Made by a program: the position numbers and the translations under genes | Part shown: positions 12,201 to 25,400 of the stretch, piece by piece | How positions within the stretch are numbered: position 1 is the stretch's first letter | Layout of the letters: every line of letters begins with the position of its first letter | The notes under the pieces: generated by a model | The model's input: the letters and a program-made list of their open reading frames with translations, nothing else | Told to the model about the DNA's origin: nothing | Databases searched by the model: none | NCBI RefSeq assembly: GCF_910591885.1 | Contig: NC_063271.1 | Location: forward strand, 4,829,001 to 4,893,000 | Length of the DNA stretch: 64,000 nt | From: Bombus terrestris | Lineage: Eukaryota; Arthropoda; Insecta; Hymenoptera; Apidae | Reading direction: 5' to 3'

Positions 12201-13300
12201 AAAAGCTTTTTATTTTACGCAAAGATTTTTATTTAACGCTAGGATTGTCGTAAAATGTTACGTCAATTTTACGACGATTGTCCTTCGAACATTATAAAAC
12301 ACGAATCAAACACCTGCAAACGTAATCGAACATCCCGAAAATTACCAAAGATTTCAAAGATCTACGATTTTCGAACAAGACTCGAATAAAATCCATTGAT
12401 ATTTCTCGAGAAACTGGAAAGACGAATGGCGAGGGAAAAGCGAAAGAATGGAAAATAGAATAGGGAAAAGGGCGAGAAGATACTGGTCTCGCGTAGGTGA
12501 TCACGCGGGTTCCCACGCGGCGAGCAAAACCGGTGCTTACGAAAGACGAGACGGCTTGTCGTATTCTCGGATTGCGGATTAGCTAGCGAGTTCCAAGTAA
12601 GTGCATGCGCAGGTGGCCACGTTAAATGCACCGTCCGGCCGGTTTCCGGTCAGGATCGTTGCTCTCCAACCGAGTTTCACGGGTTGCCTTTATTCCATTT
12701 CGGTATTTCAACGATACAGCTAGATCAATGCCACCTTCTTTTGTTGCCACAATGATATATTTATACACATATATATCTTTCCTCTTTTTCGTCGTTATCT
12801 TTGTCTGTATTTTATTTCATAAATGTATCGCTGTTTGTCTTTGTTTGTTTCAATGTCGTTGGAAATTTTTGTCTGTCGCTATTTTATTTCTACGCTTTTA
12901 TTGTTTTTCGCTCTTAAAGTATTATTGCCGATGATATTTCCCGAGCTTCTCTCTCAACTTTACTTCTCGACGAAATATCTTCAATTCTACAATCAACGTT
13001 CAACTATCTTAATATTTACATAAGCTTCTTTAAATACTGAATTCATACTGGCAGCAGCTTTTACGATCCACTGTATCAAGTTTAAACTCGTAAGAAAAGT
13101 TACGAGAATACCCACGTTGATTCACAACGTGAAATAATGAAGTTATAACAATTTTATTATAGCAATCCCGAACGTTCGTGTATTATAGCAAATTCTTGCT
13201 CCTTTAATGTACTTTATGAAATATTTCAAACTGGTTTTTTCACTTGTGAAAGAACCTAAGAGAAGCTAATATTTGCCAACTTCATTCTGCCTCATATGTA
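9270..13300. other. intronic sequence, no gene seen
   Basis: Unique intron. A CpG-rich, evenly composed block lies at about 12480-12680 and may be regulatory. The open frames are short and unlike known proteins. Confidence 0.5.
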
Positions 13301-13304
13301 CATG

Positions 13305-13322
13305 TATATATATATATATATA
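13305..13322. repeat. (TA)9 microsatellite
   Basis: Nine uninterrupted TA dinucleotides. Confidence 0.9.
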
Positions 13323-13329
13323 CACCTAA

Positions 13330-16300
13330 TACAATTAAATTATAATTAAGATGCTTACATATACGCACCTTCGAGCTCAACGAGTTCCTAGCTACATGTC
13401 CAATTGCTTCACATTCAAATTCTCCTGTTCGATCGTAAATCGACATTGAAGCAAAAGTAATCGATAAAAACGTATCGTATTTTTTATTCCGTGATCGTCA
13501 AGTGTTAATTATCGACTTGCATGCCATATCACGACATCGCATCGCTCATCCGCATCCGTCCTTATCGCTCGCGATTGAAAATCAAAGGATAGACGTTGCA
13601 TATGTGGGACGACGTATCTATCCTGAAGGGAGCCAGCCAGAAGCTTGGATGCGACGAAACGCGAACGAGAAAGGACGCGATACAGTCGTTCGTTACGGGG
13701 CCTAAGCACGCGAGCACGCGTATCGGTCTGCGTGCACGCCTATCGATAATCGCATAATAAGCCAACGAGAACTGGACCGGGGAACGCGGACACGTCGTTC
13801 CTCGCAGCTTAATGAGTGCTTTAATGAATGCACGCTACGTATTGCCGATGTCGCCGATCAATTAATAGACCACTAACGGTTATCGCGAGTTTACCGACGG
13901 ATCCGGATATTCGCGTCCCCTCGATCGTATCGTCTCTTCCGTGTAATCGCGCTTCCTCACGCGAACACGCTTCGCTCTCTCTTTAGTTCTTTTGTGCGAC
14001 ATTTGAATATCTTCCCTAGCGAGGCGGAGACTGAGAAATCTGGGCTGCAGATCGATTTATTTATTTATTTTATATGGCAGGCTCTTTTTATTTTCTTTTT
14101 TTTTTAAACATATTACGTGTTTTCGTAAATTGCGCAGAAACGAAAGTATTGTAAGCGACTGGATAAAACAGGGATTTTTTATTTTCGATGAAAGAAAATA
14201 TTGATACACTCTCCTCCTTTTTTCGTACTTTTACATATTAAGGCGATATATCTTTGGTATCTTTTAACATATCGAGCTTATTTATTATACTCTTTAGGAA
14301 TATAGGATAACCTACTTTAAGGAAATTACATCGCAAGAAGGTAAATTTCATAGTAAGCGAATTGGATTAGATTAAAACACGATTTTTATAGTGTTGTATA
14401 TTCAAGCTTGCGTCAGCAACTTGTTTGGACTTAAACGATTTAATTTGCAAACGTTAGAAAATGTTCTTCGTTCTTATGACGTTTTCACTGGCTTTCTCAT
14501 TTTTTCCTGTCTTACGTTTAACGATGTGTCAAGTTACAGAGACTGTTTCCTCTTAAATCTTCCTTCCCCTAACGCTGATTACGCGATCGGCGTCAAACAA
14601 GCAGGCGATAAATCTGTTTATTCCGTTTGAAGCGGCGATAAATCGCGTTATATCGTCCCCTGAAGATTAATTCGACGACCCCGAACGAACGTTTTCCCAC
14701 GGATGAGAGGGAAACAACTGAATGATCAGAACGAACTGGTGATCGCGTAACGAAAGCGTGGCCGCGTATCAGTGGCAGCTCGCTGACAGTCAAAGTTTCG
14801 CCAGGAAAATTAATTTACAGTCGCTGATGAATTTCTATTACGGCCGTTACTGGCCTGATTTCACAGGAGAAATTCGATTTTCCACGCAGCATCGACGCAC
14901 ACCTGCTTCTAACTGCTTCGTGCTATTATATGTATCGAGAAGGAGGAACCAGAGTCTATAAATATATTTTTGGGACGAGGACGAAGGGCAGCTCCTGGAT
15001 GGTATAACGTCGGAACGATAGTCGGTTATAGCCAGAAATTATATGGCCTGTCAAATTTCAAATTTAAATTTGCGAAATTAAATGGTGAATTTTGAAGATT
15101 GAAATTTAAAACGTCCGGCGCGTAGATAACATTTCTGGCTGAGAGTTGAAGTTAGGTCAGAGAGTTTTACTATGACGTTCGGTGGTTTCAATTTTGTTCT
15201 AGTTTTATCTTCTGTAGTTTCATTTGTTTTATTCTTCGCGGTTGGTTTTATTCTTTGCTTATTTGAAGAGTAGGAAAAGAAACATTGTGTAAAATATTTT
15301 CGTATCAACGTTTTATCTTCCGTGGGCACTTTGCACGTATTTAAAGACTTCGTAAAACGTGGGATATAGCTTCCGCGCTCCTTTTTATATATTTTTATCG
15401 ACAGTTATACCTCCGAGATAGACTTTCCTTTTGAAACGAACGCAAAACATAACGTCACGAACTATCGTATCGTTCTCTATTTCAAAATTCCATTGCTTTA
15501 TTACTTTTAGAAGAATTAAACTACGATTCTTCTATATTGTCTTAAAATATCGATAAAAGAAGCTTCACCAAAGTATCCTTCGCACGAATCTACGACCGAA
15601 AGATCCTCCATGGATTACCAATGACACGTACAACTATCACTAGCTCTGTAACACAGCTTTGATTCTTTTAAAAATTCGTTGGAATAAATTACTCTACCTT
15701 TTCCGTTCGATCGTCTTCCCAGCGAATAGGGAAAATGAGATTCGAGGGCAAAGCGAAGAAATGGATCGAGATTTATTGGTCATATGCATGACAGAACGAA
15801 GATTTAATCGTTGAACGAGGTGTTGTGTGGCGCGTGCATCGATGATCGAGCGGAAACCGCGAACCTTTATTTCGCGAAATTTCAATTCACCCCTATGGAG
15901 GTCATTTTTCGCGGGACGTTGATTTTTCGCCGCTCGGCGACACATCCCATCAAATTGGCCTCGACGATCCATCTCTCTTCTCCGCTCTTTTATCACGAAC
16001 GCCGACTCAAACGATAAAACGACCGCAGAGAAACGCGTGTAAATAAACGACCTCGTGCTTTCCATATTCCCTGATTCTCGATAATCAATGATTTTATAGA
16101 AAAAGAATACACGTATAAAAGCTACTTTAAGCTTCCTAAAGAATGCCAGATACAAAAGAAAATGAACTTACCCAAAGAGAAAGAAAGCTCGGTTATTCTC
16201 GGTTTTAACGTATAAAATATTTTCTCTTTTTTGTATTACGTGTCGATTTAATTAGCAATACGTAGATATACGCGTTATTGGTTACGTAAGTATAAAAATG

Positions 16301-16360
16301 CATTGGAATTTGAAAACAGCTGTTGAAAATAGCTTATCGTCTAGTACCGACTAATCGATG
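13330..16360. other. intronic sequence, CpG-rich block at 13690-13990
   Basis: No gene seen. 13690-13990 is CpG-rich, contains TAAT-type homeodomain cores (cttaatgagtgctttaatg) and lacks repeats, so it is a candidate enhancer on texture only. A self-complementary CAAATTTAAATTTG motif lies near 15057. Confidence 0.4.
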
Positions 16361-16588
16361 ATTTCCATTTCCACGCTACAACGAGTAAAAATGTTTGTAG
16401 GTGGATGACGAAAAAGGAGATCGATACGCGGATGGTTTGTTATAAAAAATTCTTTCTCTCAAATTAGAAGCTTAACTTTTTCGTAGTCCAAACAACATTT
16501 TATATTTAACAAACCACCCCCGCATCGATCTCTTTTTTCGTCGGCCACCCACAAACATTTTTACTCGTTGTAGCGTGGAAATGGAAAT
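16361..16588. repeat. long fold-back inverted repeat (arms about 85-90 bp, loop about 50 bp)
   Basis: The left arm (16361-16447) reads ATTTCCATTTCCACGCTACA onward. The right arm (16497-16588) is its reverse complement, with the outer 38 bp identical and about seven substitutions further in. Most of these would be G:U pairs if the minus strand were transcribed. The loop (about 16448-16496) is AT-rich. Either a fold-back MITE or a hairpin-RNA-like locus. No clear target-site duplication was seen. Confidence 0.9.
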
Positions 16589-16649
16589 ATTTGTATTCTT
16601 GGTGCGTATTCGAGGGAGAAAACGTGAAAAGAAATTGTAGAGGGACTGT

Positions 16650-16880
16650 CGATTATTCATGGCCAATCAACGACGTCTGGATCACGGTTTAAGGATTCTT
16701 CGTATAGTCTGGAGGCTTCGAGTCCCGTGGGAGATGCTGCTTCTTAATAAAGCCTCGAATGACGTCACGCGACGCCGTGGAAGAAAGTCGATTGGGAATT
16801 CTGGCTTAATAAGGTGCGCGTCCAACGAGTCCTCCATCCGATCCCTTGAACTTTGCGGCCAAACTCATCCACATACCGAT
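16650..16880. promoter_or_regulatory. CpG-rich block with a perfect CRE/ATF site
   Basis: GC-richer than its surroundings, with a consensus TGACGTCA at 16760-16767. Candidate regulatory sequence only; one 8-bp site in 64 kb is close to chance expectation. Confidence 0.25.
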
Positions 16881-19800
16881 CGATTCTACGATCCAAGTTG
16901 AAAAATCCTGATATTTGTCGTCACACGGATGAAAAATGAGATCTGTTTCAAAGATCTCCTACGTCATATATTTTACCAGCATTTACGCATTGAATATTTA
17001 CGCATCCGTGACAAATAGACAGGAAATCCGTCGAACCCTAAACGTCCAGAGGGTTGAAAAATTACAACGTCGTGTTATTCGTCGACTTGTGGCGAGTTGA
17101 ATTTTTGTTGAAGTTTCAACGTTGAAATTTCTCGACCATATGGTTGGAGAGAAAATTCGCTACCGCACGCGCAAGATGAAAAAAGAAAAGGGAAAATTCT
17201 GAATAAATTTCGTGGCTGCTAACGACGCTGCTGGAAGCCGGGGAAAGGAACGTGTACTTCGAAAACGCGGCTTAGAGAAATGGAAAAAAAAAAAGAGAAG
17301 GAACGAACGGAACAACTGTGAACCGAGTGGACTTTCCTCGTTTGACTTTTAAGAATATTAAACGAGAATGTTTTAAGCTTTTTAGCTCGAAATTTAATCA
17401 AACTTTCTTCGGAGGGAAATTGCGCGAAATTGTACACGTTGGTTTTGGTAAACTTGTTGTTCAGCGAAGCACTTGTTTAACGTCTTTTCTTCTTTCGTTT
17501 AAAGCTTACAATTACACGACATCTGACGAAACTGAAATATTTATAATACTACGCAACAAATTATTTTCTCTTTAAATCGCAATCTATCTACAAATTTAAA
17601 GTACCTGTTACTCGAATAAGTCTTTTCCTTTCTCTAACGTTACTTTATTCGCGTCTTTCGACAACATTTCATCCACGCAACTTTTGCATATTGTTTCACT
17701 ATTTAGTCGTCAGAGGGATAATTAAAATGGAACGTGAAATAAAACACGTGGAAATAAAATGCGAAGCTTTCAAAGGTTTCAAATTGTAGCGCGGAGACGA
17801 AAAATTGAATCGCAATAATCGAATGACAGCACAACGACGCCTAGTTCGCTTTATTCTAACAGGGAAAACGGTGTTTTCGACGAGTACGTGCCTCGAACCG
17901 GAAACATCGATTGTAACTTCCTCTCCGGCAGCTTCTCCGCAATATATCGAGTATCGTGCCGTGTATCGATCGCTCTTGCGCAGTTTTTGGGCCGAGAGCC
18001 CGTCCTTTGTTTCTCTCTTTCTCTCTTCTTCCTCTGTTCGCCTTATTCGTTCCTCCATTTCTCTGCTATTATATAAAAAGAACCGTTGGCCCGCCTGCTA
18101 AAACGAGATTCCACGATCCATTTTTTATTTCTAGTTGAGTTTTCATTTCTTCATACGCGGCCGTTGTGTCACTTGATTGCGGCTGTATCTTTCTTTTGCG
18201 GAATCAGTCAACCGTTTCTGCTTTAAGCGATTACGTGTTGTACCTTTCAGTTCTTAAAAATGTGTATCGAAAGGCGCATAAGATATTTATTCTGTGTTTT
18301 TTGCATTTCGATTCTTATTAATGCGTTTTCTATGCCATTAGCGTACTCTAATATTACACTCAGAAATTCGTTTTGCGATATTCATATTTCCGGCGTAGAC
18401 CCTTCTTTAGATTTTCATATTTTCCTCACTGTCCTTAAAACGCATCTTCGTATTACACTTTCGCCATGCACCCTTGAGCAGACTCTCATATTTCCCCTAA
18501 GTACCCTAACTTAAATTTCATTCATATTATATTTATTTTCATTATGAACTTCTACATAAACCCTCATATTTTTTATAATTTCCATTCGCCTCTTTTTCTT
18601 TTTTTTTTTTCTGTTCACCATTCGTTAAATCCGAAATAATCCTGTTTATTTTAAAATCCTGGTACTATCGATCTTCCAACACGCCTCCAAATTTCAATGA
18701 AAAACCTTGGAACACCCACGCAATGCCCAAAGAGGGTCGGCCGAGCAGAATCCACGATCGTCGGATCCTGAAACTCGAATCGAAAGATCGGCGATTCGAA
18801 GTAAGGAGAAGGTTCTGGGCGTAGAATTTGCACGTGCCGTGTAGATCGGTATTTTTTTCGCCGGGACAACAGGAATCGGCCGCAGAAGAATCCCGAGACT
18901 CGTCGGGTTCCCGTAGTTGTTTGCCAGCCGAGTTCGAACTCGGTTGACCGGTCGGACGAGCCGGATTGGCCTTGCTCGAACACCTCGCGCTCTAAGCCTT
19001 CATCATCGTCCTTAACTTTTCTCCTCCTCCTTCCTCCCTTCTTTTCTCTTTCTTCTTCTTCTTCTTCTTTGTTATCCTACGCCATGTGTAACAAAGAGAC
19101 GCGAGGTTCATCCCTGTGACATCGATGATCGCTCGGCCGAGGAAGATCCTTTGGAAAATTGAGATTCACCTACCGAACATTCGTCCAGAAACACTAGCTG
19201 GAGCTTTTACAAAGACGTTCGCTCGGTTTATCGATCGTCTTTTAAGTCGTCGACGATACACGTTTCAGCAAGTTGCACGTTTAATCTAAAAAGCATCGTC
19301 GAACCGCGAGAACAACTATCGAAGCAAAGATTACGAGAGACGAGCGAAAACTTCACCCAGAAACCATTCTTCTCAATGTTTTTATCTGTGTCGCTTCTTT
19401 TCGAAGTTCTTCGGAACACTTTCACGACGTGACACGCGATTCTCTGTGTAAAAGCTTCTTATTCCTGCCGCGAGGTCCTGTTTCCTTTTCCTCCGGATTT
19501 ACATGACTCGAACGTTTCGACACGTTTCTATGTTTCCTCGACGTTCCTCGAACACCTGTCTTACTTTGCGACAATAATTCTACCGCTACTTGCGCGCTAT
19601 TCTAATCGCCGATTACGACCAGAGTCACGCGAACGTGACACCCGCCGTGAAAACGTGAAAAAACTGGTAGAAGAATGGTGGAAGGAGCGTGACGACGAAG
19701 TTCGAACGAAGAATCCGAACTCTTCCAGGTTCTTCTTCCTCCTCGGACCGGTATCGCGGTGCAAGACTCGGAGAGGAGAAGAGAGAGGCGGAGGACAGGA

Positions 19801-22235
19801 GAAACGGCAGGATACTCGATTCCCTTCGCGCCGGGTGAATGCTAGGGGCAAGTCGCTTTGTCCAGGAACCGGTCGACGTGCCTACCAGGAGGCAGACACG
19901 CATCGATCCACCAATCGCTGCGCCCCGAGCGCCATGCACCAAGGCGACCGCCAAACCTTCCTCGCAATCATTTTCGTCGGCTGAAAGAGAAAAGGGAAAT
20001 CGCGGACGCACGACGCGGAAGTGGAAATCCGCGATCGATAGCTGGCGACAAGCAACGGGACCAGGAAACGCTTTCCGAAGTGGTTACCGTTTCCTGCACG
20101 TTTCTTCCTTCGTCGCTCGTGATTTCGATTTTGCTCGATAGAGATTTTCATCGATTCTTCGTTCTCGTTAGACGTTTATGAAAAATACACGATAATCGCA
20201 ATTACGACTTGTAATTAGAAGGAAATATTTGAAAAAATGTTTGTCACCCCGATTCATCCGGAAAATTTCTGAGAACTTTATAACTGGGCTTCTTCTTTCG
20301 ATTCTGCCTACAAACCCTTTAAATAATCAAAATTACAGCTGTCGATTAAAAAGAGGAAGCTATATGGAATTCCTCAGCCCCATTCATTATTCCATCAAAC
20401 TCGAGCATCGGACTAATGGAAACGGTGATTCGCATTTCCATTGAGCACACACGGAATTCGAGATTTCATCGAGCGAATTCCTGGCCAGGGATCGGCACGC
20501 GCGTTCGTAAAAGGAAATCGCGCGAAACACGGCAGAATCGCCGCGGTTCCGAGTTAAGGGATCAACCCCCGAGTGTGCGTTGGCTCTGAAAAGGTCAGCT
20601 CGTCAAAGGGTTCTCACCGAGAGTAAAACGCTGTTCAAAGCCCGTCCTTCCATCCAGCGTCTCGTTAATCCCTTGGAAAACCTTCGACTTCGCTCCGTTT
20701 CCGATTAATACTTAGAAACATCAGGACGCTCCTCGAAAACTATGCCTCTTTCCTCATATTCACTCTGCGAACACGTTCCTCCGATTTTAAGAGTTCGTTG
20801 AAAAGTGTTGCGCAAAGTTGCGATATCAAAGTGTAAGAACGACGAACAGAGAAAGAGTTTTTCGAATATTTTGCCAAACGTTTGATCGTTGCAGGGCGTT
20901 TGCTCTTTACGGTTGGATCTTTGAGAAGTTTCCGCCTTTCGATTCGCCGGTCTCTTTTTAGCTCGCGGAACACGCAGGTTGCGATCGTTTGGAGGATGAA
21001 ACGAAAAAAAGATGGTGCAAAATCAACTTTTGATAGGGACAAAGATAAAGGGGAAAGGGAAAAGGTGTCTGCGATGTTTGGTGTCGTTTGAAGAAGACGC
21101 GCGAGATAGGATAACGAATCTGTTAACTTTTGCTCGATTTTAATGCGAGATCAAAAGTAACGAGGTACGAATCACCGGAGATCGGCTGTTCTTGCTCGCT
21201 CTTTCGAACGTAGCAACGTTGATCAAAGGGTCGACGACGATGATTTCAAACGACAGTCGAGTGAAAATTAATGCCGAGGAACAGGCGCCTGGTAAAAGGT
21301 TGGAGGGTTGAATCGGCCCTCGCAAGAGTGAAACTGCGCGAGTTAAACGTACGAAAGCAAAAATATTGCGGTTTTTCGATAAGCTTTATTTGTCGCGAAG
21401 GTGAAAGGCTGTGCGCGGCGATGAAAACCAAAAAAATGCAGCTGCAGCGGTTAGATAGGGGATGGATGAACGAGGGAAAAGGTGAACGACGATTGAAAGT
21501 TGGGAAATCAAAGGTCTATGAAAGAATTGGGAACGCGAGTGTGTTAGTTTAGGCAACGTCATTCAGAGAAATTCGTTCCATTGAAAAATATGCAAAAAGA
21601 GGAAGGTGAAAGCGGAGGAGGAAATGGAATAAAGGCGGAGAAGGAAATGGAATTTAATTCACGATTATCAAAGAGTATTGAAAGTCCTGCTATATGAAGA
21701 AGGATATACTGTTTTTAATGGTGTTATGTGAACGTTGAACGTGGGAGGAAAACAGTATCAAAAGAGGATTACATATTGATAAAATGGAAAAAGGCAAACG
21801 TATATAACGTGTTTTATACGTTTAACACGTTTCATAGAAAAAAGATTTTTAAAACATTTATCGTCGGAAACTTTCGTATCTGTCCCAAATTTTTCAATAT
21901 TTTTCGTGTTTCAAAATAAGAGCAGACATTAAACGCGTGGGATAGAGGTACGCGGTGAACCGTGTTATTGCCCCAAATAATCGCGCTATCTCGTAGCGTG
22001 ATCTCTGGATAACGCAAATATTTGTCTAGCCTGGTAATATTGATAATCTATGCTAATTCGACAACGCCGGTAACCGCGTTAGGTTCGTGCTAGTTAATCG
22101 ATTAACTAGAGGGGTCTTTCTCCTTGCCTCTGCCCTTATGTTATTAGAATAACGCGAATGATCATGCTTAGGCGTGTATCGATACTCGTCAAACGAAATT
22201 ACGCCTGGTCATGGGTCATCGTTTATAGAAAGCTA
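16881..22235. other. intronic sequence, no gene seen; CpG-rich block 19600-20150
   Basis: Contains a (TTC)n run at 19050-19070 and CpG-rich stretches at about 18660-18990, 19600-20150 and 20450-20700. Overlapping open frames in 19600-20180 occur on both strands and in several frames at once, which is what GC-rich noncoding DNA gives. None resembles a known protein. Confidence 0.5.
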
Positions 22236-22434
22236 CAGTACTTACAAAAAGTATCGCCACGCGATGTATTTATTGTAACATCTACGCAACGATTAATCAG
22301 ACCCAAGTATATCGAATTAATCGTTTGGTAGTAGTTTTATGCGACTATAAAAATTTGATGCTACGGAAATGAAGCGTAGAACTTGATAAAAGATCGTTTG
22401 ATGGAAGAACAAAGGCGTATGCCAATACTTTCTG
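22236..22434. mobile_element. degenerate Tc1-like MITE (199 bp)
   Basis: Flanked by TA (22234-22235 and 22435-22436). The left end reads CAGTACTTACAAAAAGTATC; the right end, on the other strand, CAGAAAGTATTGGCATAC. Both fit the Tc1-family terminus CAG...AAAGTATTGGCA, the left with an extra ten or so bases. No transposase is encoded. Confidence 0.55.
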
Positions 22435-22439
22435 TAGTC

Positions 22440-25400
22440 ATCGTACTTTAAATACATACATGCTCGATTAACAAATTGTTGCATAATGATGGAATTTAGG
22501 AGTTTCAAAGAGAGTTTGCAACGGTGTTGGCGAAGCTTTTAAATGGTTGAAAGTTGAAATTACTATAGTGGTCCAGGGAATCAGCCAGTTTATGTGTAAA
22601 GTTTATTCGATAAAAGTTGATATTTACGAACTAAGGCTATCGTAGTTTATAGTCTTCGTTAATGTTTTTGCCACTTGTGCGATCTCTCGTTGCACGCGAA
22701 TAGCGTTACTTGAGTCCAGTTGCGAGCCAGTATAGTCGATATTATTTATCCTTCGACGACGACAGCATAAATAATTCTTCGTTCTTGATAGTTCTTAATT
22801 TCACAGCTTTCTAAAGTTTGATAACTTTCTCAAACGAAATCGGACCACGCTGTTCCACAGTCGCTTCGTCAACGGCGTAAGAATTTCACGTATCGAACGA
22901 CGCGTGTCACCCATTAGACACTGTCGATCGCACAACCAATCGCAGCGAAAGTGCAATTCGTTACTTCCACTGGAACAATGGAATCTTTTTATCCGGATCA
23001 ACTAGCCATATATATACAGCAGTACCGCGAAAACTTGCTTCTTAAATGCTCGAGACCAAACAGAGACTCGACCTTTCACTCAGATATCCGTCGGACGTGT
23101 TAAAACTTTAAAACCCATCGATCAAGGCGATCGATTATTGTTAGCCTTTTACTTCGGTCCCGTTTCAACAATTTGTTACGTGGGCGTTTCTTCCAGGGGA
23201 TGATTGCCAGGTGAATCGCTTTATTAAACGTGTTAAAGCAAACTCTATTATAGCGGACGATAAGCGCTTCACCCTTTACATCGATAATCACGCGTTAATT
23301 CCTTTTCGCGATTCACGAGAACCAGTTGAATATTAAACGATCGTAAATCCAACGACTAACGTATCAGCCTTTGCTCGTTCAACGAATTTTTCCTCCCTTT
23401 TTAATCCCTCGTATCTCTGTGTATACGTGGAACTTAACGCGAGAATTTCTGAATAATAAGAAGAACTTTTCGGTGAAAGTATTTGGAATGTAATTTAACC
23501 CTGCTGTTCTTCTCGATACTATCTCTGGGTGAAAAAAAAGAATACTCATTTTTATTTAATACGATTAAGATTAAAGCTAAGGTTACAAGAATCAATTTTA
23601 CTTTCATAAAATGTATGAATAAAGGTTTTAGAAACGTTTAGTACTCTTAAGAAGATACAGAAACTCAGTCTGATTTGCATATAAAGTTGTATTAATTCAT
23701 TTTTCTTGTGTACATTGTCACATATATATAATAATTTCTTCTATCATGATAGAAACGTTTAAATGAATTCTTAGCTGTCCCCTTCCTAGATACTGTATTC
23801 AAAAGAATTCCGATATCGACTCGTCGTTTAGATCGCGTTTCACGCGTGTAGTTTATTGGTAATCGAGATTCATCGAGCAGATTGTTAAGCTTATCGAGAC
23901 CCGACTGATTGTCAAGAGAAAGCTGACGATTGTTTTTTACGCGTCTTTTTTTTTTTATTTCGGATCGTTCGTAGAGGATTGATGGCGACGCGGTTAAAAG
24001 TGTTTCGATGGCACTCGATCGACACGGCGTCGGTGAAAAGCGAACCGGGAAATCGCGATGGAGCCGCAAACGCGATTAAATCTCGGCGCGAATTCTAAAT
24101 AATACGCTGAAAGCGTCCGCAGCCCTTCGGCTGCGATCGATCGAAGCTCGCCGGAATTCTGTCTCCATGGATTTTCACTATCATGTACGCGGCATAATGA
24201 TTTTTATTCGTCGCTTCACGCCTTAAAACGTCTCCAGGTTAGTTCCGTGGCGATACTCGGCCCGTTGGATTAGCAAGAAAACTTTTTCGCTTTCGATTTT
24301 AAAACAATGTCCGACCAAGTGCCGGAAAATTCGCAGAGGTAGACGAAATAGCGAGAATTCTTTGAGAAACGGAAAAAGCATATTTCGTAATTGGCTTGAG
24401 ATCTGGCGTGCGATTAGCGAGAGTCAGCGCGTTCTATCGTTTTTCTCCTCATCGACGTTCGTCGGGGCGATGAAGTCGGAGTGAAAACCGTCGAACGTGG
24501 AGGATCGTGCAGTTTATTTTCACCTCTTTTCTCTTTTTTTTTCTTTTTTTTAAGCAACGAACTCGTAAACGCGTTTGACGCAGTTGTCGTATGCCAAGTA
24601 TCGGGTTGTTGGCAAAAGTGTTCGAGCGAGAAGTGTCTCTCTCGTTACGTCGAAGAATCCTTTATCATCTCTGTCAAAATTCAAGCGTGAGAGGTAATTG
24701 GTTGGAGATAATCCGTGGTTATCTGGTATCTTTCTTCTATTAATTGTTATCAATTCGAAAAGCATTAGCAATTCCCCTTACTTTTATGGATTTTTAATGA
24801 CAGACTTTTTAAGATAATTTTAACTTGTTTTCTTTTTCAAATTCTCGGGTTCTATGGTTGTGGTACACTTGGTTGGTGTTTACTGTCAGACAGGATATTG
24901 GAATATTTATCGTACTATGAATACCAAAGAACGTTGTTATAACACAAAATGTTACAGTCAGGCGAACAACTTTTTTCATAAGTAGTTGTTAAATGATTTA
25001 AAGGAAAAACGCGTGTATCACGCGTTAAATACAGAATTTTATTAACGTAAGAGCACAAGCTTCGAAGTTACGATGTAAATAATTTAATTAATTAATGAAA
25101 TGATACGAATATCGTTGATGAAACCGGCCTCACAAAGTAACGATGTTTTAAAAACATGCGAACGAACTTCCTACACGATCTAACATCGTCGCTGTATAAC
25201 GATGCAGTACAGTTTTATTATCAGGCAGCAATCTACTTGTCCAATTCGCTATGTCTCAACCTCTCTACCGATAAATCATCCTTTATTTTCTCACAATCGG
25301 AAGAAATTTGGTCAGGTTTGGATTATGGCTGACGAGGAAGAATCGCATGCCGCCAGTTCCAGTTTCTCTCTGGCAGAATCGCTGCACGGATTCTCACCAG

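Noticed and set aside
19600..20181. Cluster of overlapping open frames on both strands
   Set aside because: Simultaneous open frames in several frames are the product of CpG-rich, stop-poor DNA and do not indicate a gene.
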